From Polyodon spathula (Eukaryota; Chordata; Actinopteri; Acipenseriformes; Polyodontidae), in NCBI RefSeq assembly GCF_017654505.1, contig NW_024471555.1, positions 248,001 to 312,000 on the forward strand: a DNA stretch of 64,000 bases, read 5' to 3'. The number at the start of each line of letters is the position of its first letter. Positions within the stretch are counted from its first letter, which is position 1. The notes below the pieces were generated by a model that made no database searches, had not been told where the DNA came from, and saw only the letters and a program-made list of their open reading frames with translations. The translations under genes were made by a program, and so were the position numbers. Positions 11,289 through 21,508 of this stretch are shown one piece after another.

Positions 11289-12771
11289 GTAAGTGCTGAT
11301 CTATACTGTGGTTTTTTGGGTGTTTTTTTTGTCATAGATACTGCACCTCAACAGTGTAATTTCATAAACTACAGCCCTGTCGATCAAGGACGCCTTATCT
11401 TTTTCATTTATCAGCACTAGAAAAAATATTTCATAATATAAGAGAGAATGTTGCATTAGTTATTGAGCTAAAAAATGTCAGACTACAGCACATGGCACCA
11501 AGTTGGATGCAATTTTAGAAATTATCAGCCGATCAGCTGATCACATCCCATACATATTATTTCTAGAATCTCACACTAACCAGAAAATGAAAGGTGAGGA
11601 AAAAAAAAAAAGTTTGAGGATCTGTTTATATTTTATGAAGGGCACTGAAACTCAAACACACCATTTTAGGTGAGGGCAGTTTGCTCTTAAAATGGCACCT
11701 GTCTGACTCAGTCACTCAGCTGACTCGGGTATATTGGATGATGGAGTGCAGGTGAGAATTTTTTGTTCCTGGGAAGGAGGGGAGCTGCTCACTTTTTCCT
11801 CATGATTACAGGTGCTCTGTGTGTGTGTGTGTTTTAATTTTTTGTTTTTTAACATTCTTGTCATTGTGACTGCAACATAACTTAATATTCTGTGGTGCAG
11901 AAAAAGGAAGAGCTTCGCAGTCACGTTTGAAGACAAAGCCCTTGCAAAACTAAAAGGTTTCCAGTAGCAATATGTCCTTTTCTTTCTTGTTGTGTGCATA
12001 CACATGGCTAAAGAAGACTCTAAGCAATGCTAGGCTTGGGATGGTGTGGGAGTCTGCGCTGTGAGATCAGCCATCCCTTCAGTGCTATACTGGCTCGAGA
12101 GCATTGAGCATGCCTGATGAGTCTCTGGCTCAGAGTATACTGTGCTGTTTGGGATTCCCTGCAGAGCCTAGCGAGATTACACTGCCCCTTAGCAAGGGGG
12201 TCCTGTCAGCCGCCGCTCCATCAAATGGAGAAAACACTCGCAGAGAAGAAGCTCCCGCATCAAAGCAGAGGCGTCTGCATGCACTGAAGTAGTGTAGTGT
12301 GTGCATTTGTGTGAGGAGCCTAGAAGCACACTTTTAATATTATAGGCCGTATAAAACTCTAAATCAATCTCAAATGCTGACCGTGTCTCTCTCTTGTGAT
12401 ATAACAAGAGCACACATGCAAAATGTAGGGGAGCAGTCCTTTAGTAAATCTGAATTCTTACCTTTTTTAAACATGTATTTAGAGAACTGCTTCTCTAGTT
12501 GAAATTCTTCAATCTGTTCAGAGTATCAGAATGCGGGCGTATGAGGAAGCACCTGTCCCTCCATTTGTACTGTATACAATTGTCAAACATTTTGTACATG
12601 TGCAGACATACATACATACATACATACATACATGCTGTGGATGGGGGTACATGCCTTCATAGCTCAGAATATGTATTCACACATGTGGCAGGGAATGAAT
12701 GTCATTGACATCCTTGTTAACTTTGACATATTTAGCTCATATGTAACACTAGGAGTGTGCAATGGCTTGTG
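11289..12771. other. intron; no gene, short CATA repeat
   Basis: DOCK intron. A (CATA)n run lies at 12607-12633 and short (GT)n and poly-A runs at about 11600 and 11820. I see nothing else recognisable. Confidence 0.6.
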
Positions 12772-13081
12772 TTCAGACTTGCCTTTAAGAAGTGTCTATC
12801 AGCAGGTACTGAATAAAGCCATTCGTGAATGTGTTGATTTCAAAACATGAAAAGCTGTCCTTCCCTCATGTTTCCCTTATCAGTTTATATCGTTTACATG
12901 TCAGTGCCCCGGAAGAGAGAAATATTCTTCCAATCAGCTTTCAAAACACTCGGTGTGGAAGAAAACTGACAAGGAAAACATGAGGGAAGGGCAGCTTTTC
13001 TTGTTTTGAAATTGTTTTGACATTAACGAATAAATTTATTGAAAAGCTGCTGATAAACTACTCCATGAAGACAAGTCTGAG
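12772..13081. mobile_element. foldback element with about 118-bp inverted arms
   Basis: The left arm (about 12772-12888) and right arm (about 12962-13081) are imperfect reverse complements over nearly their whole length. For example, AAAGCTGTCCTTCCCTCATG on the left pairs with CATGAGGGAAGGGCAGCTTT on the right. The outer ends pair through TTCAGACTTG and CAAGTCTGAG. The loop is about 70 bases. No coding capacity is seen. It may be a MITE or foldback transposon, or an inverted duplication. Confidence 0.8.
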
Positions 13082-13105
13082 TACGGATTTCTGCATACCC
13101 TTAAA

Positions 13106-13179
13106 CACACACTGACACACACGCACACATTGACACATACACACACACTCGCACACTGACACTCGCACATACTGACTCA
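13106..13179. repeat. CA-rich simple repeat
   Basis: Degenerate (ACAC/TGACAC) repeats lead into the 42-bp array. Confidence 0.85.
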
Positions 13180-14606
13180 CTGACTCACAGGTCTCTCATC
13201 ACTGGGAGCTCTGGAAGCACTGACTCACAGACTCACAGGTCTCTCACTGAGAGCTCTGGAAGCACTGACTCACAGGTCTCTCATCACTGGGAGCTCTGGA
13301 AGCACTGACTCACAGGTCTCTCTTATCACTGAGAGCTCTGGAAGCACTGACTCACAGGTCTCTCTTATCACTGGGAGCTCTGGAAGCACTGACTCACAGG
13401 TCTCTCTTATCACTGGGAGCTCTGGAAGCACTGACTCACAGGTCTCTCTTATCACTGGGAGCTCTGGAAGCACTGACTCACAGGTCTCTCTTATCACTGG
13501 GAGCTCTGGAAGCACTGACTCACAGGTCTCTCTTATCACTGGGAGCTCTGGAAGCACTGACTCACAGGTCTCTCTCATCACTGGGAGCTCTGGAAGCACT
13601 GACTCACAGGTCTCTCTCATCACTGGGAGCTCTGGAAGCACTGACTCACAGGTCTCTCTCATCACTGGGAGCTCTGGAAGCACTGACTCACAGGTCTCTC
13701 TCATCACTGGGAGCTCTGGAAGCACTGACTCACAGGTCTCTCTTATCACTGGGAGCTCTGAAAGCACTGACTCACAGGTCTCTCTTATCACTGGGAGCTC
13801 TGGAAGCACTGACTCACAGGTCTCTCTTATCACTGGGAGCTCTGGAAGCACTGACTCACAGGTCTCTCTTATCACTGGGAGCTCTGGAAGCACTGACTCA
13901 CAGGTCTCTCTTATCACTGGGAGCTCTGGAAGCACTGACTCACAGGTCTCTCTCATCACTGGGAGCTCTGGAAGCACTGACTCACAGGTCTCTCTTATCA
14001 CTGGGAGCTCTGGAAGCACTGACTCACAGGTCTCTCATCACTGGGAGCTCTGGAAGCACTGACTCACAGGTCTCTCTCATCACTGGGAGCTCTGGAAGCA
14101 CTGACTCACAGGTCTCTCTCATCACTGGGAGCTCTGGAAGCACTGACTCACAGGTCTCTCTTATCACTGGGAGCTCTGGAAGCACTGACTCACAGGTCTC
14201 TCTCATCACTGGGAGCTCTGGAAGCACTGACTCACAGGTCTCTCTCATCACTGGGAGCTCTGGAAGCACTGACTCACAGGTCTCTCTTATCACTGGGAGC
14301 TCTGGAAGCACTGACTCACAGGTCTCTCTCATCACTGGGAGCTCTGGAAGCACTGACTCACAGGTCTCTCTTATCACTGGGAGCTCTGGAAGCACTGACT
14401 CACAGGTCTCTCTCATCACTGGGAGCTCTGGAAGCACTGACTCACAGGTCTCTCTTATCACTGGGAGCTCTGGAAGCACTGACTCACAGGTCTCTCTTAT
14501 CACTGGGAGCTCTGGAAGCACTGACTCACAGGTCTCTCTTATCACTGGGAGCTCTGGAAGCGCTGACTCACAGGTCTCTCTTATCACTGGGAGCTCTGGA
14601 AGCACT
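13180..14606. repeat. 42-bp minisatellite ending at a DOCK exon
   Basis: About 34 units of 42 bases (a few shorter) run CACTGGGAGCTCTGGAAGCA, CTGACTCACAGG, TCTCTC(T/A)TAT. The last unit stops at about 14606, only 25 bases before the exon at 14632. The 14-codon periodic open frame on the minus strand (ESVLPELPVIRETC-type) reflects a unit length divisible by three and is not taken as a gene. Confidence 0.95.
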
Positions 14607-14631
14607 AACATGTTTGTTTCCTTTGTTGCAG

Positions 14632-14749
14632 GATCTGGGGAGGAAGATGCTGAGCCAGGAGAAGCTGCTCCTGGTGGGAAGGATGGATCTGAAGGAAGCG
14701 AATGTCTGGAAAGCTACCCTGGGCTTGTGGAGGCCTCTTGGAGTCTCAG
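14632..14749 (+). CDS. dock1/dock5: DOCK1/5-type exon (DLG...GRM...RPLGV segment)
   Basis: The exon of 118 bases starts in phase 0 and ends in phase 1 (TCA G|GTGGGA), with acceptor TTTCCTTTGTTGCAG. It encodes DLGRKMLSQEKLLLVGRMDL then KEANVWKATLGLWRPLGVS. This follows the family pattern DLGxKDLxxEK...VGRMEL...LRRPFGV. Compared with my memory of DOCK1/5, about six residues are missing between EK and VGRM, where the family has FVCQIVR-like text. The splice phase joins correctly to the exon at 27726. Its acceptor tract begins right after a minisatellite. Confidence 0.85.
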
Positions 14750-15042
14750 GTGGGACTACTCTTAGACTGTCTCTCTAATCTGCCCCATGGCCTTCTACAG
14801 GATAACACACATGTTTCTGTTAATGCCTTCATCTGTCATATCTGAATAAGTGTTACTCTGACCTCAGATTGAAGCTCTCATGGACATTGACTGAGGGGGT
14901 TATGTAGCTGTTAGCCCCTCTCCTTTCAAAGTACCTTGGCTCATGAAAATAAAAAGGAATAGGGAGAACCAGAAAGTCCAGTCAATACCAAGCCATGCCT
15001 TGTCTACTATATAATGGTAACTTAGCAGTTGAAAACAAAAAT
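14750..15042. other. intron; no gene
   Basis: Short intronic stretch with no recognisable feature. Confidence 0.6.
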
Positions 15043-15812
15043 ATTGAAGGGGCTGTGAGGGTGTTGTGTCCCACACAGACTGTAATAAACCTGGAGTATT
15101 GAAGGGCCTGTGAGGGTGTTCTGTCCCACACAGACTGTGATAAACCTGGAGTATTGAAGGGGCTGTGAGGGTGTTGTGTCCTACACAGACTATGATAAAC
15201 CTGGAGTATTGAAGGGGCTGTGAGGGTGTTGTGTCCCACACATGCTGTGATAAACCTGGAGTATTGAAGGGGCTGTGAGGGTGTTGTGTCCCACACAGAC
15301 TGTGATAAACCTGGAGTATTGAAGGGGCTGTGAGGGTGTTGTGTCCCACACAGACTGTGATAAACCTGGAGTATTGAAGGGGCTGTGAGGGTGTTGTGTC
15401 CCACACAGACTGTGATAAACCTGAAGTATTGAAGGGGGGTGTGAGGGTGTTGTGTCCTACACAGACTGTGATAAACCTGAAGTATTGAAGGGGGTGTGAG
15501 GGTGTTGTGTCCTACACAGACTGTGATAAACCTGGAGTATTGAAGGGGGTGTGAGGGTGTTGTGTCCCACACAGACTGTGATAAACCTGAAGTATTGAAG
15601 GGGGTGTGAGGGTGTTGTGTCCTACACAGACTGTGATAAACCTGAAGTATTGAAGGGGGTGTGAGGGTGTTGTGTCCTACACAGACTGTGATAAACCTGG
15701 AGTATTGAAGGGGGTGTGAGGGTGTTGTGTCCTACACAGACTGTGATAAACCTGAAGTATTGAAGGGGGTGTGAGGGTGTTGTGTCCCACACATGCTGTG
15801 ATAAACCTGGAA
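15043..15812. repeat. 55-bp minisatellite
   Basis: About 14 units of about 55 bases run GAAGGGGCTGTGAGGGTGTT, GTGTCCCACACAGACTGTGA, TAAACCTGGAGTATT. A G-expanded subtype (GAAGGGGGGTGTG) takes over in the right half. A displaced unit lies at 16370-16445. Confidence 0.95.
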
Positions 15813-16500
15813 TAAGGTCTGCCTAATTTAGGCTGCAGCCAAGTGGATTAGATTACTGTATTGAAGGGGGTGTGAGGGTGTTGTGTCCATGGATGGAAAT
15901 AAGACTGAAGTATTGAAGGGCAGTGTGATCCATTCCTGTCCCACACATGACTTTAGAATGATACAAGTGAGCGTGCTACCTGTACACAGTGTGGCTAATC
16001 AAGCATGTCTTAAAACCTGGAATGGGCGAACCTTGTATGCAGTAGGAGTTTTATTTCCATCTCTGCTGCTTCTTTAACTTTGAGGCTTTGCCCTGCATTC
16101 TACTTCCCTCTTCAATCGAGGTCATTTACTGCTTGAGAGCACTGCCTTCGGAACTCAGTTTCCAAGCACTACAAGTTCATACCAGAATGATCATGTTTAA
16201 ATGTGTTGAGCGCTGGAAGACTCTGCCCTGCTGTGCGATTTGCTCCTGGCAAAGAGATGGCACATTTGTAATCTTTCTTTAGACTTTTGTCTAAGGAAAC
16301 AGCTATGGGTTTGACTGTGCATGCATCAACCAAACAACATGATGTGAGAAACAAGGGGGTTATTGTTTATACACAGACTGTGATAAACCTAAGTATTGAA
16401 GGGGGGTGTGAGGGTGTTGTGTCCCACACATGCTGTGATAAACCTGGAATAAGGTCTGCCTAATTTAGGCTGCAGCCAAGTGGATTAGATTACTGAGTAT
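15813..16500. repeat. duplicated segments around the 55-bp array
   Basis: A block of about 78 bases at 15780-15857 (end of the array plus AATAAGGTCTGCCTAATTTA and GGCTGCAGCC) is repeated without visible change at about 16418-16495. A shorter block, TTACTGCTTGAGAGCACTGC, occurs at about 16128 and again at 16575. These look like local segmental duplications. No gene is seen. Confidence 0.8.
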
Positions 16501-16596
16501 ATTATTAATTATTGAGTTTATTATATATTAAACAGTATGATAATACTAAAATAAAAATATATTATATACTTATATTTACTGCTTGAGAGCACTGCC

Positions 16597-16606
16597 TAAC
16601 TAATAT

Positions 16607-16642
<36 letters not shown>

Positions 16643-16722
16643 TAATAATAATATTATAATATAAATAATAATAATAATATAATAATAATAATAATATAAA
16701 ATAATAATATAAAAATAAAAAA
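16597..16722. repeat. (TAA)n microsatellite
   Basis: Interrupted AAT/TAA repeats. Open frames of Ile/Tyr here are artefacts. Confidence 0.95.
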
Positions 16723-18366
16723 CTACCAGATTAGAACGTGGTACCAAGGACAAGGTAAATCCCAGAGGTCAACAGAAATGCATTAGATGGGTGGGATTTT
16801 GGCCTAATTTTAAACTAAGTTAACCATTTTCAGTGGAAGCATGCATTTTTTTCTGTTTCTGGTGCTTGTGAGAGCATACGTGCATGCATGCTTTACCATG
16901 TCACATTTTTTATAAGTGTTGAAATGCAGACAGTGCTTATAGTGTGATTAAGTTGTTTGCGACTGAGAATCCTGTAAATATGTGGTTACATTGTAACACA
17001 GCCACACGTGTTTTTACAGTGCTGTTACAGCGCAATTGAGTGTTATAGATGTGTTTTTTACTTACAGACCCTATGATCACATTCTAAGATCACACAGCAC
17101 AGTACATACATACTAGAAGTAATCTTACACATCAAGGATTGGGTGTTGGCCAGTGTGCATGGCAAATGCTGGTGTCGTTTTTTCAAGTTACTTTGCATAG
17201 TTTTGCTGCTGATAGCTTTTCTGTGTTTCTAAGTGGTCGATGGTTGCCTCTGATCATGTTGAGAGTGTATTTTTCACACACTCTTTGCTGTGTTGGTCTG
17301 TCATACAGAGTGCAAGAAAAAGCAGACTCTCCACTTGACTGGAGGAGCCACCGAACATGTGCAAACATATTCAAAGTCATGAAATCTATATCAAAACAGA
17401 TGAATCCCTGATATTAATGTGCTTAGTCTGTTTAGATAGAAGCTGTTGTGGTTTAAACGTTCAGAAGGCTTTGTCATTGCCGTTCAGATTGTGAGTTCTG
17501 CACTCTCAGTGAGATTGCAAGTGTAGCAGCTGCTAATAGTTTCCAATGGAGAAGTGACTCATAATGAGCCTTATAGAAATGAGTGTGTTGATGTGGCGTA
17601 ATCTCCCAGCAGGCTTTGTAGGGGTTTAGTTTAGTCTAATTTAGGGGCAATCTGGACCTGCTCCATCTATTAGCAGACCTTATTTAGGGACAGAAATGTT
17701 GTTGTTTTTTTGTGGATAAACCCAACAGCAATTGATTGGTGTGTAAAAACAACAGAGAAAGCATTTCATTTGGGACCATTGATTTCTGATTTCATAATTA
17801 ACGTCTGTCGGGTACAAATTGCTTGGTAAGTAGGGGATGAATTATTAATGCTGTTTTTCACAGGGACCAGGCTAATTAATGGATAGATTCAACGATAGAT
17901 GTGGTTGGAATTACTAAAAGGGCTAGATACAACTTTTACATTTTTTTTTTTTTTTTTACTTTTTAAAACAGGGGTTGTAGCAAATGAAAAAAATGAAAAG
18001 CAAAACGTTCCCACAGCTCCTCCAGTATCCTTGGCTCTGGAGAAGTGCACTGCATTGCATTTCAATGGGTTTGCTCTTTAGATCTTGATCAGTGCACTGT
18101 GTGTGTGTGTGTGTGTGTGTGTCTGAGCCAGTGAACAGCGACTCTCAGTAAAGGATTTCTTTATTAGTTTTCTTTTCTTTCTTTTCCGTCCGGGACGGTG
18201 TCTGAATGAAGATGAGTATCGGTTTTGTAGTAGGGAGTGCTCACTCAATGGGTTTCTATCTTCAAACGCACACTCCTGGACTCTGCTGCGTATCGGTGTG
18301 ACTTACTCTCTTCTAATTGATACGGGAAACATCTGCTTTGCATAATGCAGCAGAAGCTTTTTAAGA
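16723..18366. other. intron; no gene, simple repeats only
   Basis: This holds a T run at 17940-17960 and a (GT)n run at about 18098-18121. No exon or RNA gene was recognised. Confidence 0.6.
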
Positions 18367-18487
18367 GAGGAGAGGCTGAAAGATGCTCATGTTCCAGAGT
18401 GGGAGGTGAGGGTTAGGGTTAGGGTTAGGGTTAGGGTTAGAGAGGAGAGGCTGAAAGATGTTCATGTTCCAGAGTGGGAGGTGAGGA
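18367..18487. repeat. interstitial (TTAGGG)n between direct repeats
   Basis: Four to five TTAGGG units (about 18412-18438) sit between two near-identical copies of a roughly 46-base segment (AGAGGAGAGGCTGAAAGATG, then TTCATGTTCCAGAGTGGGAG). The copies flank the telomeric motif directly on both sides. Confidence 0.9.
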
Positions 18488-18704
18488 GTCAGTGGCTAAA
18501 AAGACAATCCTGATGAAAGTTGGCTTGCTTTAATGGCAGTTTGAGCTGAAATCTACTGGCAGGAATTGTAATGCTCCAATGGTTTCTTTAAGGTACAGCA
18601 AGCTGCAGTTTTTCAATGTCAATTCAAATGTTTAAAAAAAAAAAAAGATTTTTAATTCATACCCCAAAACAGTCCATTTCCTTAAAGATACTGGCTGATC
18701 AGTC

Positions 18705-19925
18705 TGAAACTATCGCCACCCTGCCACGCTGAAACTATTGCCACCCTGCCACACTGAAATTACAGCCATCCTGCCACGCTGAAACTACAGCCACCCTGTT
18801 ACACTGAAATTACAGCCACGCTGAAACTATAGCCACCCTGCCACGCTACCACACTGAAACTACAGCCACCCTGCCACGCTACCACACTGAAACTACAGCC
18901 ACGTTGAATCTACAGTCACCCTGCCACGCTGCCACAATGAAACTACAGTCACCCTGCCATGCTACCACACTGAAACAACAGCTACCCTGCCACACTGAAA
19001 CTACAGCCACGCTGCCACACTGAAACTACAGCCACCCTGCCACGCTACTACACTGAAACTACAGCCACCTTGCCACGCTGCCACACTGAAACTACAGTCA
19101 CCATGCCATGCTGCCACACTGAAACTACAGCCACGCTGAAACTATAGCCACCCTGCCACACTACCACACTGAAACTAGAGCCACCCTGCCACGCTACCAC
19201 ACTGAAACTACAGCCACCCTGCCACACAAACTACAGCCACGTTGAATCTACAGCCACCCTGTCACGCTGCCACAATGAAACTACAGTCACCCTGCCATGC
19301 TACCACACTGAAACAACAGCTACCCTGCCACACTGAAACTACAGCCACGCTGCCACACTGAAACTACAGCCACCCTGCCACGCTACTACACTGAAACTAC
19401 AGCCACCTTGTCACACTGCCACACTGAAACTACAGCCACGCTGAAACTACAATCACCCTGCCACGCTGCCACACTGAAACTACAGTCACCCTGCCACGCT
19501 GCCACACTGAAACTACAGTCACCATGCCACGCTACCACACTGAAACTACAGCCACGCTGAAACTACAGCCACGCTGAAACTACAGTCACCCTGCCACGCT
19601 ACTACACTGAAACTACAGCCACCTTGCCACACTGCCACACTGAAACTACAGCCACGCTGAAACTACAGTCACCCTGCCACGCTGCCACATTGAAACTACA
19701 GTCACCCTGCCATGCTACCACACTGAAACAACAGCTACCCTGCCACACTGAAACTACAGCCACGCTGCCACACTGAAACTACAGCCACCCTGCCACGCTA
19801 CTACACTGAAACTACAGCCACCTTGCCACGCTGCCACACTGAAACTACAGCCACGCTGAAACTACAGCCACGCTGAAACTACAGTCACCCTGCCACACTG
19901 AAACTTCAGCCACTCAGCCATGCTG
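18705..19925. repeat. composite satellite of short CCACCCTG / CTGAAACTACA modules
   Basis: The array mixes modules such as GAAACTACAGCCACCCTGCC and ACGCTACCACACT in varying order, giving units of about 17-35 bases. Longer blocks of several hundred bases recur: the order at 18900-19060 is seen again at 19230-19390 and 19680-19830. This indicates higher-order duplication. Confidence 0.9.
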
Positions 19926-20640
19926 GCCTGGATATTCTCCTTCCCCTTGTTTAGGTGCATTGGAAATCATTATTTTAAGTTCATGATTATAAGGAACATT
20001 CAGTTAGCAACATTACACATACCCTCTATTGAATTGGTTGAGAGCAGTAAAATAGCCTTAATGTTGTTTTTTGTTATTCAAATGATGCTTTTCATGTGAC
20101 TGTGAGGACTAGGGAGTGCCACCCTGTGCATTCAGGGCATATTCAATTATAAAGCACGATAGAGTATGTGGTGTTATCAGTGATCCTCACACGCACTGTG
20201 AGGTATGAAACGCAGCTGGGTGAGTCCCTTCAACCAATGTATTGTGATTCTGAAATGAACCACTTTAAATCTCAGCATGCTTTGGCCGTTCTCTTCACGC
20301 GATGAAACTGATTCCTGAAGTTTGCCAGACGGGAGCAGTTGTAAATGCAAACTGGAGTACTGCAGCATTAAACATTACAGGGTGAATTTGTCACTGCCTG
20401 TCTTGAATGAATGAATGAATAACTTTGACAAACCGACTCGACGTCAACAAGGATTTTAATTGGGAGCTGATGAATGACTGCAATCACTGCCCATGCTGAA
20501 GGTTTGAATACGTTAGGCAAACCAATTCAGACCCATGGCTTTGTACTATATCATCCAGCTTGAAACCCTCGTGGATCAGACACAGAGCAGGAATTTAAAA
20601 GGTTGGATTTTAAGAATTTAAAAGAATTTAAAATGTATTT
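19926..20640. other. no gene recognised
   Basis: Unique-looking DNA with a short GAAT run near 20405. No exon or motif is seen. Confidence 0.55.
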
Positions 20641-20870
20641 TTTTTAAATACATTTTTTTATAAGCAAGCAAGCAATCCTTATTTCGGAGCTGACCGTGCC
20701 ACGCAGCTCCCAGATAAAGCTTCTCTGCTGCCCGCAGCTGTAAAAGCTTCAGGGTTTGGTGCTGGATCCAGTCTGTGATACAAACTGCTTCAAACACATG
20801 AATGTAGCGAATACCTGGGCCTGGACCACAGGGCAAACAGCCACCAGTTATTGGTTTCCATTACATGTGA
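20640..20870 (-). repeat. repeat fragment sharing about 36 bases with 25072-25109
   Basis: The end of this piece (GGGCCTGGACCACAGGGCAA plus ACAGCCACCAGTTATT) is repeated almost exactly at 25072-25109, at the 5' border of the R2-like relic. The rest has an open minus frame without a recognised domain. It is probably a dispersed repeat end. Confidence 0.5.
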
Positions 20871-21508
20871 GTAGATGTTGAACTTCATGCTGATTTGAAC
20901 TCGGCTCTCGTAAAGATAAGCACCAACTAAGACATAGCTTCTAATGTGATCCATCTGCATCTCCATCCATTTGCGTTGTTTTCCATCTGATGATGTAGAT
21001 ATCCTTCTGTCTGGTGTTGATTGCTGAAGTGTAATGCTGACTCCAGGGATCAGCTAATTTTGCCTCCCCAGCGCATCAGCACACACAACAGCTGTGAGGC
21101 TGTCTCCGGGGATCAACCCAGTGCGGTCTCCCCAGCGCATCAGCATGACAACCGTCTGGATTGAGCTAAGTATGGTACATCTCTGGGGTCTTCAAGTGGG
21201 CACCTTCCATCCTCTGTGTTTCGTTGTCTAGCCCATGACACCTCAAAAGGGCTCAACAGCGATTCTGGCATCCCAGCATCACCCCCCTCCATCCCCCAAT
21301 CAACTCAGCCCAGCTTACTTACCCGTACATCAGCATTGCTTTCTTTCTGTTGTGCTTGAGATCCCCATCCAGAATATTTCCATCTCAACCACAGCCAGTT
21401 GCTGCTCCTTTCTGCTGCTTCTTCAGATAAGTTCTTCACTGTGTGATGCAACTCTTGGTCACTGAACCCGACATCTCTGAGAAACCGGGTTGTAGAGTGT
21501 GCCACAAA
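20871..21508 (-). mobile_element. R2/HERO-like element, C-terminal end and 3' flank
   Basis: On the minus strand, 21505-21305 reads VAHSTTRFLRDVGFSDQELH then HTVKNLSEEAAERSSNWLWL. I recognise this as the extreme C-terminus of fish LINE proteins carrying a restriction-like endonuclease. It continues the ORF piece at 24445-25110 after a break caused by CR1 copy 1. Below it, 21050-21150 holds two copies of a TCTCCCCAGCGCATCAGCA-type motif that may be the 3' untranslated part. Confidence 0.75.

Noticed and set aside
13270..14611. 249- and 195-codon minus-strand frames with 14-residue repeats
   Set aside because: The unit is 42 bases, so periodic peptides are automatic. The plus-strand DOCK exon next to it explains the locus better.
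18412..18438. Chromosome end
   Set aside because: TTAGGG units are few and flanked on both sides by unique DNA and genes, so this is interstitial.
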